64,000 bases of DNA from contig OX595994.1 of NCBI GenBank assembly GCA_951394045.1, forward strand, positions 1,798,001 through 1,862,000. The letters run 5' to 3'. This document shows positions 1-10,160 of the stretch, in pieces. The position numbers were made by a program, and so were the translations under genes. The notes beneath the pieces are model-generated. The model did not search any database, was not told where the DNA came from, and saw nothing but the letters and a program-made list of their open reading frames with translations. Positions within the stretch are counted from its first letter, which is position 1, and every line of letters starts with the position of its first letter. This stretch comes from Nitzschia sp. DOCU1 (lineage: Eukaryota > Bacillariophyta > Bacillariophyceae > Bacillariales > Bacillariaceae).

Positions 1-1587
1 GATCTCCTCCCGCTACTTCCAAAACCTCAAGGGGACGATGTGGAAATTTACAACCTGGCTGCCTGGCAGCGTTTGAATGAGCTGTTAGTCTATCATCCCA
101 CCAGCAGTGGCAGCAATAGTACTGGTGGAGTCAACAATGGTGATTCTGTCAAATTGTGTTTTATGGGTGGATCAATCACCGCAGGAGTTGGTGCGACCGA
201 AAAAGGAGGACGGTATCGGTACGATCGAGTGTTTGTGGACACCATGGTACCACTCCTCCCGGCCGCCACCCCCAACAATGATCATGATCCAGCTCGTCGG
301 CAGCAAAAAATCATCCATTTAGACAATCTTGGTCATGGTGCGACGACATCGTATAGATCGGCTTATTCCATGGCATCGTTCCTTCCCGAGAATACGGATA
401 TTATTGTATGGGAACATGCTGTCAACGACGATCCAGGAAAATCAGGATATTCTTGTGAAATGCCTAACAACGGACTGATTCTCTTTCTGAATCGAGTCCG
501 TGAGATATCGGCAATGAGGAACAGGCCCCCACCATCGGTTATCTTGATCTATTTCTGGGATAAATATCTATGGCGAAATTTTGAGCGATGGTCCAAACAT
601 GGCAAGATTCCCGGCCGAACCTTTCAATGTCACGACCATCTGGCGGCCTCTTATGATTTTGTGGTCGGAAGTGTCAATGTTGGGTCCTACTTTAATCGTT
701 TGGAATGGAATGCCACTTCCATCAAAACGTGGTTCTATCCAATTGATCTCCCTGCCGACTTAGTTCACCCGAACAAAAGAGCACATTGGTTGGCGGCATT
801 TTTACTTTGGGATATTGTGACAGACGACAAGCGAGCTACAACAACAGCCAAAACGGCTCCGCTGCCAATGATCATCAACCCCACATGTAATATACAAAAA
901 CTTCTACCAGCCAGGCAAAAGATTGTTGACATTTTGATTCATAAACAAATGTTGCGATCTTGGACCACCATGATTCCACGAAATGAAATGCTTGGGAAAG
1001 GCATGATTTATCCACAGTACCACTATCCAAATAGTAAGGTCATGGATATGACATGGAATCTAGTCAATGACGGAAAAATTAGTGCGGGAAGAAACGATCG
1101 AAGATACTCGTTTCGTCTACCGTGCTGTTCCAGCGGGGAGCGCCTCTTTTTCAATCTATCTTCCTCTGCTGCTGCCAACAGCAAGAAGACCGACGGTGGC
1201 TTATGGATCTCGGCATTGCAGCTTACTTTTCCCAACGTCAAATTTGAAGGATTATCGGATCGAGTGCATGTCTCTTTTTGGGATGGTTCCGGCCAGATGC
1301 TCTGGAACACTACTTCGAATACTACCCGTGATGGTTTGGGGGCACCCCCACTTGTGGTTGCGGCGAATAGTAGCGTAGAAGATGAAATGGGTGGTTCCAA
1401 CATGACAGCTTCAGCAGTCCCAGTGTGGAGTACTCTCCCCCCAAAACACTGCAATGTTGAAAGCTGGACTTGGTTGGTACTTCCCTATGAAACTCTGGTA
1501 TCGCGCATTGACTTTTGTAGTTCCACGTGTGACGGCACCGAGACCTCCCAACAGCGTGCTACCATTATGGATCTTATTCTTTATTGA
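1..1587 (+). CDS. SGNH/GDSL-type hydrolase, 3' part (5' end outside window)
   Basis: The reading frame is open from the first base of the window to a TGA at 1585-1587, so the start lies upstream. Counting from the GTG at 40, the SGNH hydrolase signature is in order: block I GGSITAG with Ser45 in the nucleophile position, a Gly-rich stretch NLGHGATT near 96-103 (block II region), AVND with Asn129 (block III), and DLVHP with Asp240 and His243 (block V, DxxH). This family hydrolyses ester bonds of lipids, carbohydrates or acetylated polymers; the substrate cannot be read from the sequence. The C-terminal 250 residues after the catalytic region are unassigned but rich in Trp and aromatic residues, and may be a beta-rich accessory domain. 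No intron is needed in the visible part. Confidence is high for the fold and low for the substrate. Confidence 0.75.
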   Translation, partial: DLLPLLPKPQGDDVEIYNLAAWQRLNELLVYHPTSSGSNSTGGVNNGDSVKLCFMGGSITAGVGATEKGGRYRYDRVFVDTMVPLLPAATPNNDHDPARRQQKIIHLDNLGHGATTSYRSAYSMASFLPENTDIIVWEHAVNDDPGKSGYSCEMPNNGLILFLNRVREISAMRNRPPPSVILIYFWDKYLWRNFERWSKHGKIPGRTFQCHDHLAASYDFVVGSVNVGSYFNRLEWNATSIKTWFYPIDLPADLVHPNKRAHWLAAFLLWDIVTDDKRATTTAKTAPLPMIINPTCNIQKLLPARQKIVDILIHKQMLRSWTTMIPRNEMLGKGMIYPQYHYPNSKVMDMTWNLVNDGKISAGRNDRRYSFRLPCCSSGERLFFNLSSSAAANSKKTDGGLWISALQLTFPNVKFEGLSDRVHVSFWDGSGQMLWNTTSNTTRDGLGAPPLVVAANSSVEDEMGGSNMTASAVPVWSTLPPKHCNVESWTWLVLPYETLVSRIDFCSSTCDGTETSQQRATIMDLILY

Positions 1588-1960
1588 GTGTGGGGCGAAC
1601 AGTCAAAACGACTGATCCAGTGAATTAACAAAGTTTCGCAGAAGCTATCCGGGGTCAGAGATTCCATATGAAAGATGCTTGTGCTAGTTGGGACATGCCG
1701 CCTCCAATTTGCAGTCACCCATTCGTTGGTCCGACGGGGGATCCAAACACGATGTTTGCAGTCATTTCCTAATAGGGCGTTTCGTGATTGTCTCCTCCAA
1801 TGACAGGGCTGACTTTCCGCAGCCCAAACGACCGCAAACGTTTGTTCCACTGGCAAAATAACACCACAGGGCGCAATTCCATTCACTCTCGCAGTACTAG
1901 TAGGAAAATTTAGGGCTACTCAATGTGCTGGATGTTCATACAATAGCATGCATCCAAAGC
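1588..1960. other. Intergenic, no gene seen
   Basis: This lies between the 3' ends of the hydrolase and the convergent LNR-repeat gene. I see no convincing coding or RNA gene; open frames here lack family motifs. Confidence 0.5.
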
Positions 1961-2935
1961 TCATCGCAGTGGAATCCTCTGTTTGTTTCCTTTTGGATTA
2001 TTCGTTGCACACACGCATGTTTTGCCCCACTCCTCCGTCATGTATGGACCATCACAATCTCCATCTCCGATCCGAGCGGGATACTCCACTGTACAGTTGG
2101 GATATGCCTCCATAAACGCGACACAATCACCTCCATCAAAGCCGCACTCTTCCGGTCATATATGGCCCAAGATGGCATTTTCCATCCTGAATCAGAAACG
2201 GATCTCTCAGGAGACCGTTTGGATACTTCTCAAGGAACACGAGACAGTCACCACCGTCATATTTGCACTCCGCCGACATGTATGGATCACCGTTACATCT
2301 TCCATCCCCAATCCATGATCGAAAATTAACCTTACAGTCGGGATACTTTTCCAAGAACGAGTCCCGTGGCGACGTGGGCGATTCCTCCTTGTTGTCTTGA
2401 AGAAGCGTCAGCGGCAACGTAATACTCACGGTTAGTGCAACTACCACCACAAGAAGAACAAACGGCCGACGATACAACTGCCATTTTTGAGGTTCACTTT
2501 GTCGTTCTTTGTTTTCTTGAACTTCAGTCGCTTCCGCAATTGCCGTCGCTTGAGCGCCCTAGTAGTAGTTTGCCTTGGTTGCCTTGGTGGTTCGCCCACA
2601 ACATAGGCTTCCACATGAAGCTCGACCGATATCGCTGTGTCTTCGTCGACGTTAACCCGCGGAAAAGTTTGTTGGCCCTCCTGGTGTATCATCGCAGGAG
2701 CAATCGTAGTCACTGTACTCGTAGTCGCTCGAACAGATTCATTCGTCACTTGCCCTTCCAAATTTTGGTTGCTGTTGCTTTCATTCTCCCGGCTGTCGTT
2801 TGCCAGCGGTGGGGGGTGTCGGGAAGAAACACGTGTAGCCTCATTTTGTCTTGTCGGTCCTTCCTCTTTTGCTGTTTTGTCGTTGTATGCTTTGTAAGAA
2901 TATGTAGTCGACCATCGTTCGGAAGAGTAATTCAT
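1961..2935 (-). pseudogene. LNR (Notch) repeat single-pass membrane protein, frameshifted
   Basis: The minus strand encodes, in pieces, a charged Ser/Thr/Arg-rich N-terminus ending in a basic patch (KRRQLRKRLKFKK), a hydrophobic segment (RRPFVLLVVVVALTVSITL, about 2,475-2,415) and then at least three LNR-like repeats of the form C..IGDG.C..PYM..EC.YDGGDC. The pieces are in different frames. One shift falls near 2,480-2,520, between the basic patch and the membrane segment. A second, at about 2,148-2,152, is one extra base: after DGKCHLGPYMT the frame must change to continue as EECGFDGGDC, which then runs to a TGA at 1961-1963. The topology suggests a type II membrane protein with an outward LNR tail. 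Two shifts mean either a recent pseudogene or indel errors in the assembly. No GT-AG intron repairs either shift. The start (ATG at 2935) is a guess among several in-frame Met codons. Confidence 0.5.
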
Positions 2936-3723
2936 TCGTCGCACGTTTCGACTTGTTCGACCATGTGAGATCCACCACATATGCACCCCCCGCCAAAAAA
3001 TGGAAACTTTCTCCCCTCTCTCTCGGGTCCCCAAGGATAGAACCTTTTTCAGCAACGGTTTGCAGGAGAGACCGCCCGCCTCGTTTGAAGGTGGAAACTC
3101 CGCCTCCCCTTGTGTAGAATTCCTAGAGCAAACCGATTGGGCCTACAGGCTTTCCGTTTTGTCAATTGAAAACATTCACACTCGTATATTCATTCAAAAT
3201 GTCTCTTGAGTAGTACTGTCCTGAAGTAGACTGCCACGACTGTAGCCGGACCTACCCTGTGTGGTGTGTCACACGCCAAAGCACGATCCATGCCACGGGT
3301 CTTACTACCGTACTGTGACGATTGGACTGGCTGGGGGGCGCATCGCATGCACGACACCCGACCGTCCTTGTTGCTGCCCCACCACCAAATCGACCGATTG
3401 CCATTGCTATGCTGGGGGCAGATCTTAACCTATCATTGTTTCCCTCTTGCAACACGAGCAGCGCTACGCGATTAGCTGCTACCTGCTGCTGTTGCTTTCT
3501 GTTGCTGTGGTCGAGTGCTCTTTGTTTTTGTGTGGTTTTTCCTGGTGGTGAACGCAACAAACGTCGTAACAGTACGAGACATTTTGCCCCCATCGATCCA
3601 CGATTCCTTCGTCTGCCGAGTGGTACACAAGTCAGACACTACACTTGCAGCCAGTCATTCTACTGGGGGGTTGTCGTGGTTGTCGTCGTTTGAGAGTTAC
3701 AATCACCACACAGCAATAACAAC
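2936..3723. other. Divergent intergenic region between LNR gene and kinase gene
   Basis: This holds the presumed promoters of both genes. Pyrimidine-rich tracts occur before the kinase ATG. I see no gene with support. Confidence 0.4.
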
Positions 3724-6122
3724 ATGGGAAACGAAGGATCCATGCCTCAGGGCGAAGAAGAGTTTGAATCTCAGGCTCGGGCTCCTCCTTCGGCTACACT
3801 TCCTCGTGGAGTCGTTGTAGATCAACAACAACAACAGTCGTTATCTTCACGAAGCAATGGTAGTAGTGGTCATCGCATGATGAATGCCATGTTTCATCGA
3901 AGACCCAAGGATGGGGGCGGTGCGGGAATACCAGCAGTTCCAGGAGCCCCACCGATGCAATTGGAGGACATGATCATGATGAGTCCCGAACAACAACAAC
4001 AGTATTATCAGGAACAACAAGAATTATTTCTGCAACAACAACAATCTTACAATGGCGCAGCAGCAGCTGCTGCTGCGTATACCAATGGTGTCGTTGATTA
4101 TGGAGGTCCTCCTCCACCGCCCCCACCAGCTGCAGCATCTGCAGCCAATGTATCTGCCACGGGTACGCCAGGGGCCGGCACACCTTCCAAAAAGGGCATG
4201 AGTTTTCGTCCCACGGGACGTGCAGGTGCCGCCATTATTAATTCCATGAAAAATTTGAGTTTGGCTTCGAGCGTTTTGGGCCGAAGCAACAACAATAACA
4301 ACAGTCCTTCCAAACCACAAGCGGCCTCTGCCAAGGACTGGGAAACCAAATGGGATGAAGATGATGATGATTCGGATGAAGAAGAAAATGAACGTCGACA
4401 ACAACAACATTTAGCTACAAGTGCTGCCATTGCCATGAGTGGGGGACCCGCAATGCCACAACCTGCGGCGCCTCCTCAACATCCTTCGAGTGCACAACAA
4501 AATGGACATTATACACCCAATCAACAACAACAACAACAACAACAACAGCAACAATATAATCATCAGCAACTCCAACATGCTCAACATGTCGCAGCGACCA
4601 TGCCACCGATGATTCGACCGGGTATGGATATTGGCATGTCCAGTCCATCTCCTGGTAGTACCATGATGCCAATGCCCATATCCATGGATATTGCGACAAC
4701 AACGCCTACCAAGGCACATTTAGTCACGGCCACACCCGAACAACCCTCTGGAGTCGAAGATGGTGTTGAATGGGATACTGGTGCGGGTGTTAGTGCTCAG
4801 CCAGGAGACAACGATTATGAGAAACCCAATGTACAAATGTTTTTGCCGCTTTTGCGCGTTCTAGGAAAAGGATCCTTTGGAAAGGTACGTTGTTCGAGCG
4901 TCGTTGTCGACTCGTTTCAGTCAGAGCCAAACAACGCTTACGTCTACCTTGTTTTGTATTTTGATTCTAGGTTGTATTGGTTCAAAAGCGTGTCGGCAAG
5001 GAATGTGGTCAACTCTTTGCCATGAAGATTTTACGAAAATCACATTTGGTACGACGACGACAAATTGAACGAACCCGGACCGAACGAAAAGTATTGAGTG
5101 TGGTCAATCATCCGTTTATTATGAAATTGCATTATGCCTTTCAAACTACCGACAAGTTGTATTTGGTATTGGATTATTGTCCGGGTGGAGAATTATTCTT
5201 TCATCTTTCAAGATTTCGACGATTTCCGGAACGAGTGGCTCGCTTTTATGCGGCTGAATTATTATTGGCGTTGGGGCATTTGCATAAACGAGGAATTATA
5301 TATCGCGATCTCAAACCAGAAAATGTATTGTTGGATGCGGAAGGTCATGTCAAACTGGGCGATTTTGGATTGGCCAAGGCGGGCATTCAACATGCTTGTG
5401 AAGGTGCGACATCCATGTGTGGGACGCCCGAATACATGGCACCCGAAGTCTTGGCGCAACAGGGACATGGATTTTGTGTCGATTATTGGGGTTTGGGTAT
5501 GTTGGTCTATGAAATGATGACGGGTCTGCCGCCATGGTATACGACGGATCGAACACGACTCTTTCGTAGACTTCGAAGTGCGCCATTGGACATACCAACC
5601 TACTTTTCGCAATCAAGCGCCGCCTGTGTCAGTGCCTTGCTAGAACGAAATCCAAGACGACGATTGGGTGTCACTGGCATTCGAGCGGCCATGGAACATG
5701 AATTCTTTCGTAGTATTTCGTGGCGAGCTTTGTATGGACGACGTGTTGAAGCTCCCATTCGACCATGTGAAGGGTGGAATCCACCCTCGGCTTCCTCACC
5801 CAATGCTGCTTCGTCCAACGCGCAAATGCAAGGTGACCACCCGGAATTGGATGCCGCCACGGCCAACTTTGACAATACTTTTACGCGTATGCCAGTCGAA
5901 ACGGACGATCACCCGGATGCTGGAAACAACTCGGAGGGAGAAGATTTGGAAGAATTACACGAAGATACCTTTGTGGGATTTACCTTTGATGATAATGATC
6001 GAGAAGAAATGGCGGCGATTCAGCAGCAACAATTGCAAAGCCGGCAACGGACACATCATTTAGAAACAGGCGACGCACCGCCACCGCAGACCACCACTGG
6101 GCCTGCTAGGCATTTAGATTAA
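3724..6122 (+). CDS. AGC-family Ser/Thr protein kinase
   Basis: Two exons, 3724..4884 and 4971..6122 (intron GTACGT...TTCTAG, 86 bases), give 770 aa. The first ~370 residues are low-complexity, with Gln runs, Pro/Ala stretches and an acidic DDDDSDEEE segment. The kinase domain follows: Gly loop GKGSFGK (381-387, with the intron right after it), catalytic Lys406 in FAMK, alpha-C Glu425, YRDLKPEN with Asp500, DFG at 518-520, and activation segment TSMCGTPEYMAPE. The residue at the PDK1 site position is Ser535 rather than the usual Thr. The C-tail has a hydrophobic motif FVGFTF (721-726), typical of AGC kinases such as S6K, PKC and Akt, with Thr725 as likely phosphosite. The N-terminus MGNEGS fits an N-myristoylation signal (Gly2, Ser6), which suggests membrane attachment. 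No PH or C2 domain is visible. The exact subfamily is uncertain; S6K/SGK-like is my best guess. Confidence 0.9.
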
Positions 6123-6528
6123 GAAGCACTGCACACAAACTAAAGATCTTTAGCAGTCCATGTAATCTACGGAGTAGTAGCACCATATTGTGGTTGTTAC
6201 ATCATTCCGCGGTTGTGGCAAATGGAGCGATGCGGCCGGCCAGAATCAAAATTGTCCCGTTGATGGTATTCGCCTGTCGTTCGAGTGAGAGCTCGTTGCT
6301 CTACAACTGAGAAGTGTAGTATCGTATCCCTCTAGTAGAGCGACAGCACGCACCCTTTGGGCATTGCCGCGTTGCCACCCCATGTACAAGTCTGCGAAAA
6401 AAGGGACAGACTGACACGAACAAACGAGCCGTGGCACGCAACGCATCTGGTCGCAGGAACAAAACTCTCCACCCCTTTCTCCTACGTGTAGCATCCCCTC
6501 AATGACGGCAAAGCAATTTGAGATCCTG
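6123..6528. other. Intergenic, no gene seen
   Basis: Convergent 3' flanks of the kinase and the first leucine-rich paralog. Short open frames here have no recognisable content. Confidence 0.5.
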
Positions 6529-7740
6529 TCACGCGGCATCGGCCACAATTGTCGGGTTGCTTCTCAAGAGAGAGAGTAGAACGGAAGCTTGACAAGATTG
6601 TAGCAAGACTTTTTGTTGATCCCCAACAACGTTTTCGTGCAAAAACAGCATTCCCCTGCGTGTAGCTGGTTGCACCCTCTCCAAGACAGATTTCCAAAGA
6701 ACTGGTGGTATTACACTCGTATCTAACCGTGCGCGTCCGGCATAGTTGAAAGCAAGTAGCTGCGTCGCTCGCAAAGAAAAGACTGCCGGTCTCATCAACG
6801 GCGAGCCTCCCAAATCGCCAAGCGCCGGGAAGGCTAACAGTAGATCTTGCACAGCTTTGTCGTAGCGGGAAATCATATCTTCACCATGATAGTCTGGTGC
6901 GTAAAGACCAAGAATCGTTAGAGACAGATCAATTCGGTACAACCTCTGTCGTACGTGAATCGGGCTTGGATCGCTGAGGTACCTGCCCCAAAATGGTTCT
7001 TTAATGTTGCCTCTTGATAAGTCGATTTCTCGTAGTCGAGGACAAGAATCCAGTAGCTTCAGAATGCGGTGCCCCTGCTCTGGGTCTAATCGTTGTCCCA
7101 AACGAATAATTTCGAGGGACAAGCTTCTCTCCAACGCATCAATCGTCACGCTGCAAACTGAGGCAGTGCTAGTCCCGAGGTCAAGTCGTCGTATCCTACA
7201 AGACGGATCCCTCAAGACACCACTCAGCGACTGAAGCACCGCAGGCGTCAATTCGTGAAACGTCAGATCTTCCAGGTGCGGATTGTTTCGACAGTACTGA
7301 TCAAGGACTATCAGAGACCCTCCCAAGTTGTGGTGCTCTGGGCCTAAATTGATATTCCAGGACGAAAAGAGCCCGGTTGTTTTGGCAGCTTCAAGGACTC
7401 GACAAAGAGAATCATTGACGACACAATCAAAGATAACCAACGTTTTCCATCGCCTCTTAGCCGCCGCGGCGGCATCACGATCAAACAACTCCACAATCGC
7501 CGATGCGACCCTGTGAGTCATGGTAAATCGATTCCTGTCGAAAGGGCCCCGAATGACAAACTTGTCACACAATTCGTCTTCATTTGCAGATTCTTGATAT
7601 CTTTGTAGTTTGGCCAAATTCTCCAATATCAGGCTGTCCACGGCTTGCTGGTCGGTAGGCCTTGCCCAAGCACCGTGTGGATCGCGGACATTTGGGCTGA
7701 TGAGGGCAAAGGCTCTTTTCAGGATCGGTTCCCCGTACAT
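6529..7740 (-). CDS. Leucine-rich family protein, paralog 1 of 3
   Basis: Single-exon gene of 403 aa, ATG at 7740. There is no signal peptide or membrane segment. The middle contains irregular leucine-rich stretches (RRLDLG, LEIIRLGQ, LREIDLS, LYRIDLS) spaced like degenerate LRR strands. The C-terminal third has LLAFNYAGRARLD, then a W-containing helix LWKSVLERV, then a SCQASVLLSLLRSNP ending. The arrangement of N-rich AGR, LW and LL..NP motifs recalls a large group of lineage-specific diatom hypothetical proteins (from memory). It is clearly paralogous to the next two genes on the same strand: all share the LQRYQES-type N-terminal motif, the CP.LREIDLS block, the PFWGR motif and the AFNYAGRA.LD block. 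Function unknown; a protein-interaction scaffold is only a guess from the leucine-rich pattern. Confidence 0.7.
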   Translation of the reverse strand: MYGEPILKRAFALISPNVRDPHGAWARPTDQQAVDSLILENLAKLQRYQESANEDELCDKFVIRGPFDRNRFTMTHRVASAIVELFDRDAAAAAKRRWKTLVIFDCVVNDSLCRVLEAAKTTGLFSSWNINLGPEHHNLGGSLIVLDQYCRNNPHLEDLTFHELTPAVLQSLSGVLRDPSCRIRRLDLGTSTASVCSVTIDALERSLSLEIIRLGQRLDPEQGHRILKLLDSCPRLREIDLSRGNIKEPFWGRYLSDPSPIHVRQRLYRIDLSLTILGLYAPDYHGEDMISRYDKAVQDLLLAFPALGDLGGSPLMRPAVFSLRATQLLAFNYAGRARLDTSVIPPVLWKSVLERVQPATRRGMLFLHENVVGDQQKVLLQSCQASVLLSLLRSNPTIVADAA

Positions 7741-8365
7741 TGCAACTTCTAATCAACGTGACCAGCTAATGAGACGCCAGTATAAAATAAGACCAAGGTG
7801 AAGTAGATACAAGATGTGACTCTATTTGGTTTTCTGGTCAGCCCTCGTCACCATGGCAGAGGCGCTGCTCATTGTTTTCTGCAGAAGTTACTTTTCCCGC
7901 CAAATTTTTCTCCCAACTTTGACCAGTTCGATTAGTGTTCGTGTTCACCCTCCACGTCTGTCCATCGCCGCGGCAGTACTATTACCCCGCCGTAAAGAGA
8001 TTGACTTCACCACACTTTGCTAGGAGCAATTTTACCAGCAAGGAGAGTAAGCCACTGAAGCTTAAGCTCTTCTTGTGTCTTCGTGCATGAAAACAACATC
8101 TACGGGTATTAGTATGGAACTCAAAGAGAAGATTCAGAACGCAGATTTGAAAAATATATCGCTAGATCCGCCTCTAAAGAATGGCGTCTAATGAATCATA
8201 GTCTGCTAGGAGTTGAGTGCCATCAATCATGACGTTTTCGCGTATATAGTAGAATACTGGAGATGGTAATAGTGCCAGCTACTCTGTACGCAAGAGACCA
8301 CCGGCTGTGTTCTGGGTAATTCTCGCTTGTCAAGTCGGCTGCCTAGGTGACAATCATGCCCCATG
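7741..8365. other. Intergenic between paralogs 1 and 2
   Basis: Presumed promoter of paralog 1 and 3' flank of paralog 2. No gene is supported. Confidence 0.4.
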
Positions 8366-9658
8366 CTACAAAAGGCCCATCGACGCGAGCAAGGACGCTG
8401 ATGGTGATTGGACACGGCAAGATTCCACAGTCAGAACAGTGGGGTCTTGTTTTAGAAGCGAAAACAAGACGGAAGCTTGACAAGACAACAGGAGACCTCG
8501 TTTTTGATCCACCGAGCCCTCTCTTGGTAGAAAGATCATTCCATGGCAAGCTCCCTGTACTGCCCGCTCCAATACGGATTTCCATAGAGCAGGTCGCAAG
8601 CTCTGATCTAAATGAGCGCGGCCAGCATAGTTAAAAGCCAGTAATCGCGTTGTCCTCAAGGACAAAGAAGCACTCGACGAGGAGACGACTCCAAAATCTC
8701 CCAGAGCAGGAAACGTCTGCAGCAAGTCATGTATCTCCCGGTCGTAAATAGCCACCGAACCACTCTCGTGAGCCAGACCAGAATCATTATTGTGTGATGG
8801 GATACCCGAACCGTCCGAAAGGAACGGTAGGTTCAGGCGATACAAACGCCGCCGTGAAGAAAAAGAGCCTTGATCTTGAGTCAAGGAGCGGCCCCAGAAT
8901 GGTTGTACAATGTTGTAGCTTGTAGAAAGATCGATCTCTCGAAGACACGGGCATGAGTTGATCAGGTTTAGAATCATGTAGCCCTGATCTAGATCAATCT
9001 TTCTTCCCAGGCGGAGTCTCTCCAGAGATTGGCATCCTTCTAACACATATATCAGGGGGAAACCGACAGGAGCAGCATCGGAGCGCAGGTCCAAGCGCCT
9101 TATGTTACAGGAGTCATCATGCAATGTCTCATGTAATGCCACCAGAATGGCGGGCGAAAATTCTGGGCCCCACCACAATAGATGTTCGAGAGTCGAATTG
9201 CCTCGACAGTATCCTTGAAGAATTCCTATTGATTGGTCGGGTTCATCTTGTCCTGGAAGGATCCGGCACGACGAAAAGAGACCACTCGACTTGGCTCCTT
9301 CAAGCACTCTGCTAAGATTTTCGTTGAAAATACACCTCACAAGATTCAGAGACTTCCATCGACGCCCAGCCGCACCCTCGTGATGAAAAAAGTCGACAAT
9401 GGCAACGGCCACAGAATCACTCAATCGAAGCGACATGCTTTGCGAGCCTCCAACATGAAGCGGCCCCAAGGAGAAAATATCGTACAACTCTTCAACTCTG
9501 GCAGATTCTTGGTAGCGCTGCAATTTTTGTAAGGTTGATAAAATCTCTTCGTCCACAATCAGGCCATCGCTGCTGGAGTATAGCGACCCCCCGCGCATCT
9601 CATCCCTATCACCAACGTCATGGTGGTTGACTAGATCAAACATTTTCCCACCCATCAT
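8366..9658 (-). CDS. Leucine-rich family protein, paralog 2 of 3
   Basis: Single-exon gene of 430 aa, ATG at 9658 (a second Met follows directly; either could start). It has the same block order as its neighbours: LQKLQRYQESA near residue 45, RRWKSLNLVRC, LFSSCRI, NIRRLDLRS, SLERLRLG, CLREIDLS, PFWGRSL, RRLYRLNLPF, LLAFNYAGRAHLD, LWKSVLERA, LLSCQASVLFSLLKQDPT and a conserved C-terminus ending SMGLL. The reading frame is intact with no introns. Function unknown. The copy is diverged from paralog 1 throughout, so the duplication is not recent. Confidence 0.7.
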   Translation of the reverse strand: MMGGKMFDLVNHHDVGDRDEMRGGSLYSSSDGLIVDEEILSTLQKLQRYQESARVEELYDIFSLGPLHVGGSQSMSLRLSDSVAVAIVDFFHHEGAAGRRWKSLNLVRCIFNENLSRVLEGAKSSGLFSSCRILPGQDEPDQSIGILQGYCRGNSTLEHLLWWGPEFSPAILVALHETLHDDSCNIRRLDLRSDAAPVGFPLIYVLEGCQSLERLRLGRKIDLDQGYMILNLINSCPCLREIDLSTSYNIVQPFWGRSLTQDQGSFSSRRRLYRLNLPFLSDGSGIPSHNNDSGLAHESGSVAIYDREIHDLLQTFPALGDFGVVSSSSASLSLRTTRLLAFNYAGRAHLDQSLRPALWKSVLERAVQGACHGMIFLPREGSVDQKRGLLLSCQASVLFSLLKQDPTVLTVESCRVQSPSASLLASMGLL

Positions 9659-10160
9659 ATCCTACTCAGACAGGAACAGTGCCTACACGAATGAATGTAT
9701 CGCCTGTTGGCTCCTTCGTCGTGGCAAATGAGCTTGCAATCAAGACGGGAACAGGCCGCCATGGTCATTTCGTTCTTGCATCTATTGGAGCTCTCGCCTG
9801 ATGCGCGAAAATTCTTTTCGGTTTGACTTATTCGAATAATCACGACCACCAGGACTACAAACTATGCCCTTCAAGGAGGCAAAGCCGGGAATGGTCAATC
9901 GATCAACTACCTAGTATAGTGGTGCACTTCCCAGCGGCAATTCATTATTGAATAGCTCTTGACGTAGACGTGTCTGGGAAAGAGTACAGAAAGGACTTTC
10001 GCCTACAATGGTAATTATAGAGGACGATTACTAACCCCCTGCCAAACATGTCGTCTCACCCCATAGTATAGAATGAGATTTCGTTGGGAAATACTCAGAT
10101 CCGTAGGGCGCAACAACTAACTAACCCTCGCCTGGTTTTTGATGTTGGTTGGATTTCCAA
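9659..10160. other. Intergenic between paralogs 2 and 3
   Basis: No gene is supported; presumed promoter of paralog 2. Confidence 0.4.

Noticed and set aside
111..117. His in the HYPLMG/HYPPMG block as the globin proximal ligand
   Set aside because: I first took that His (residues 111-116 of the globins, protein numbering) as F8, but spacing from E7 would be 42; the His in LG..H...GV, 33 residues from E7, fits F8 as in neuroglobin.
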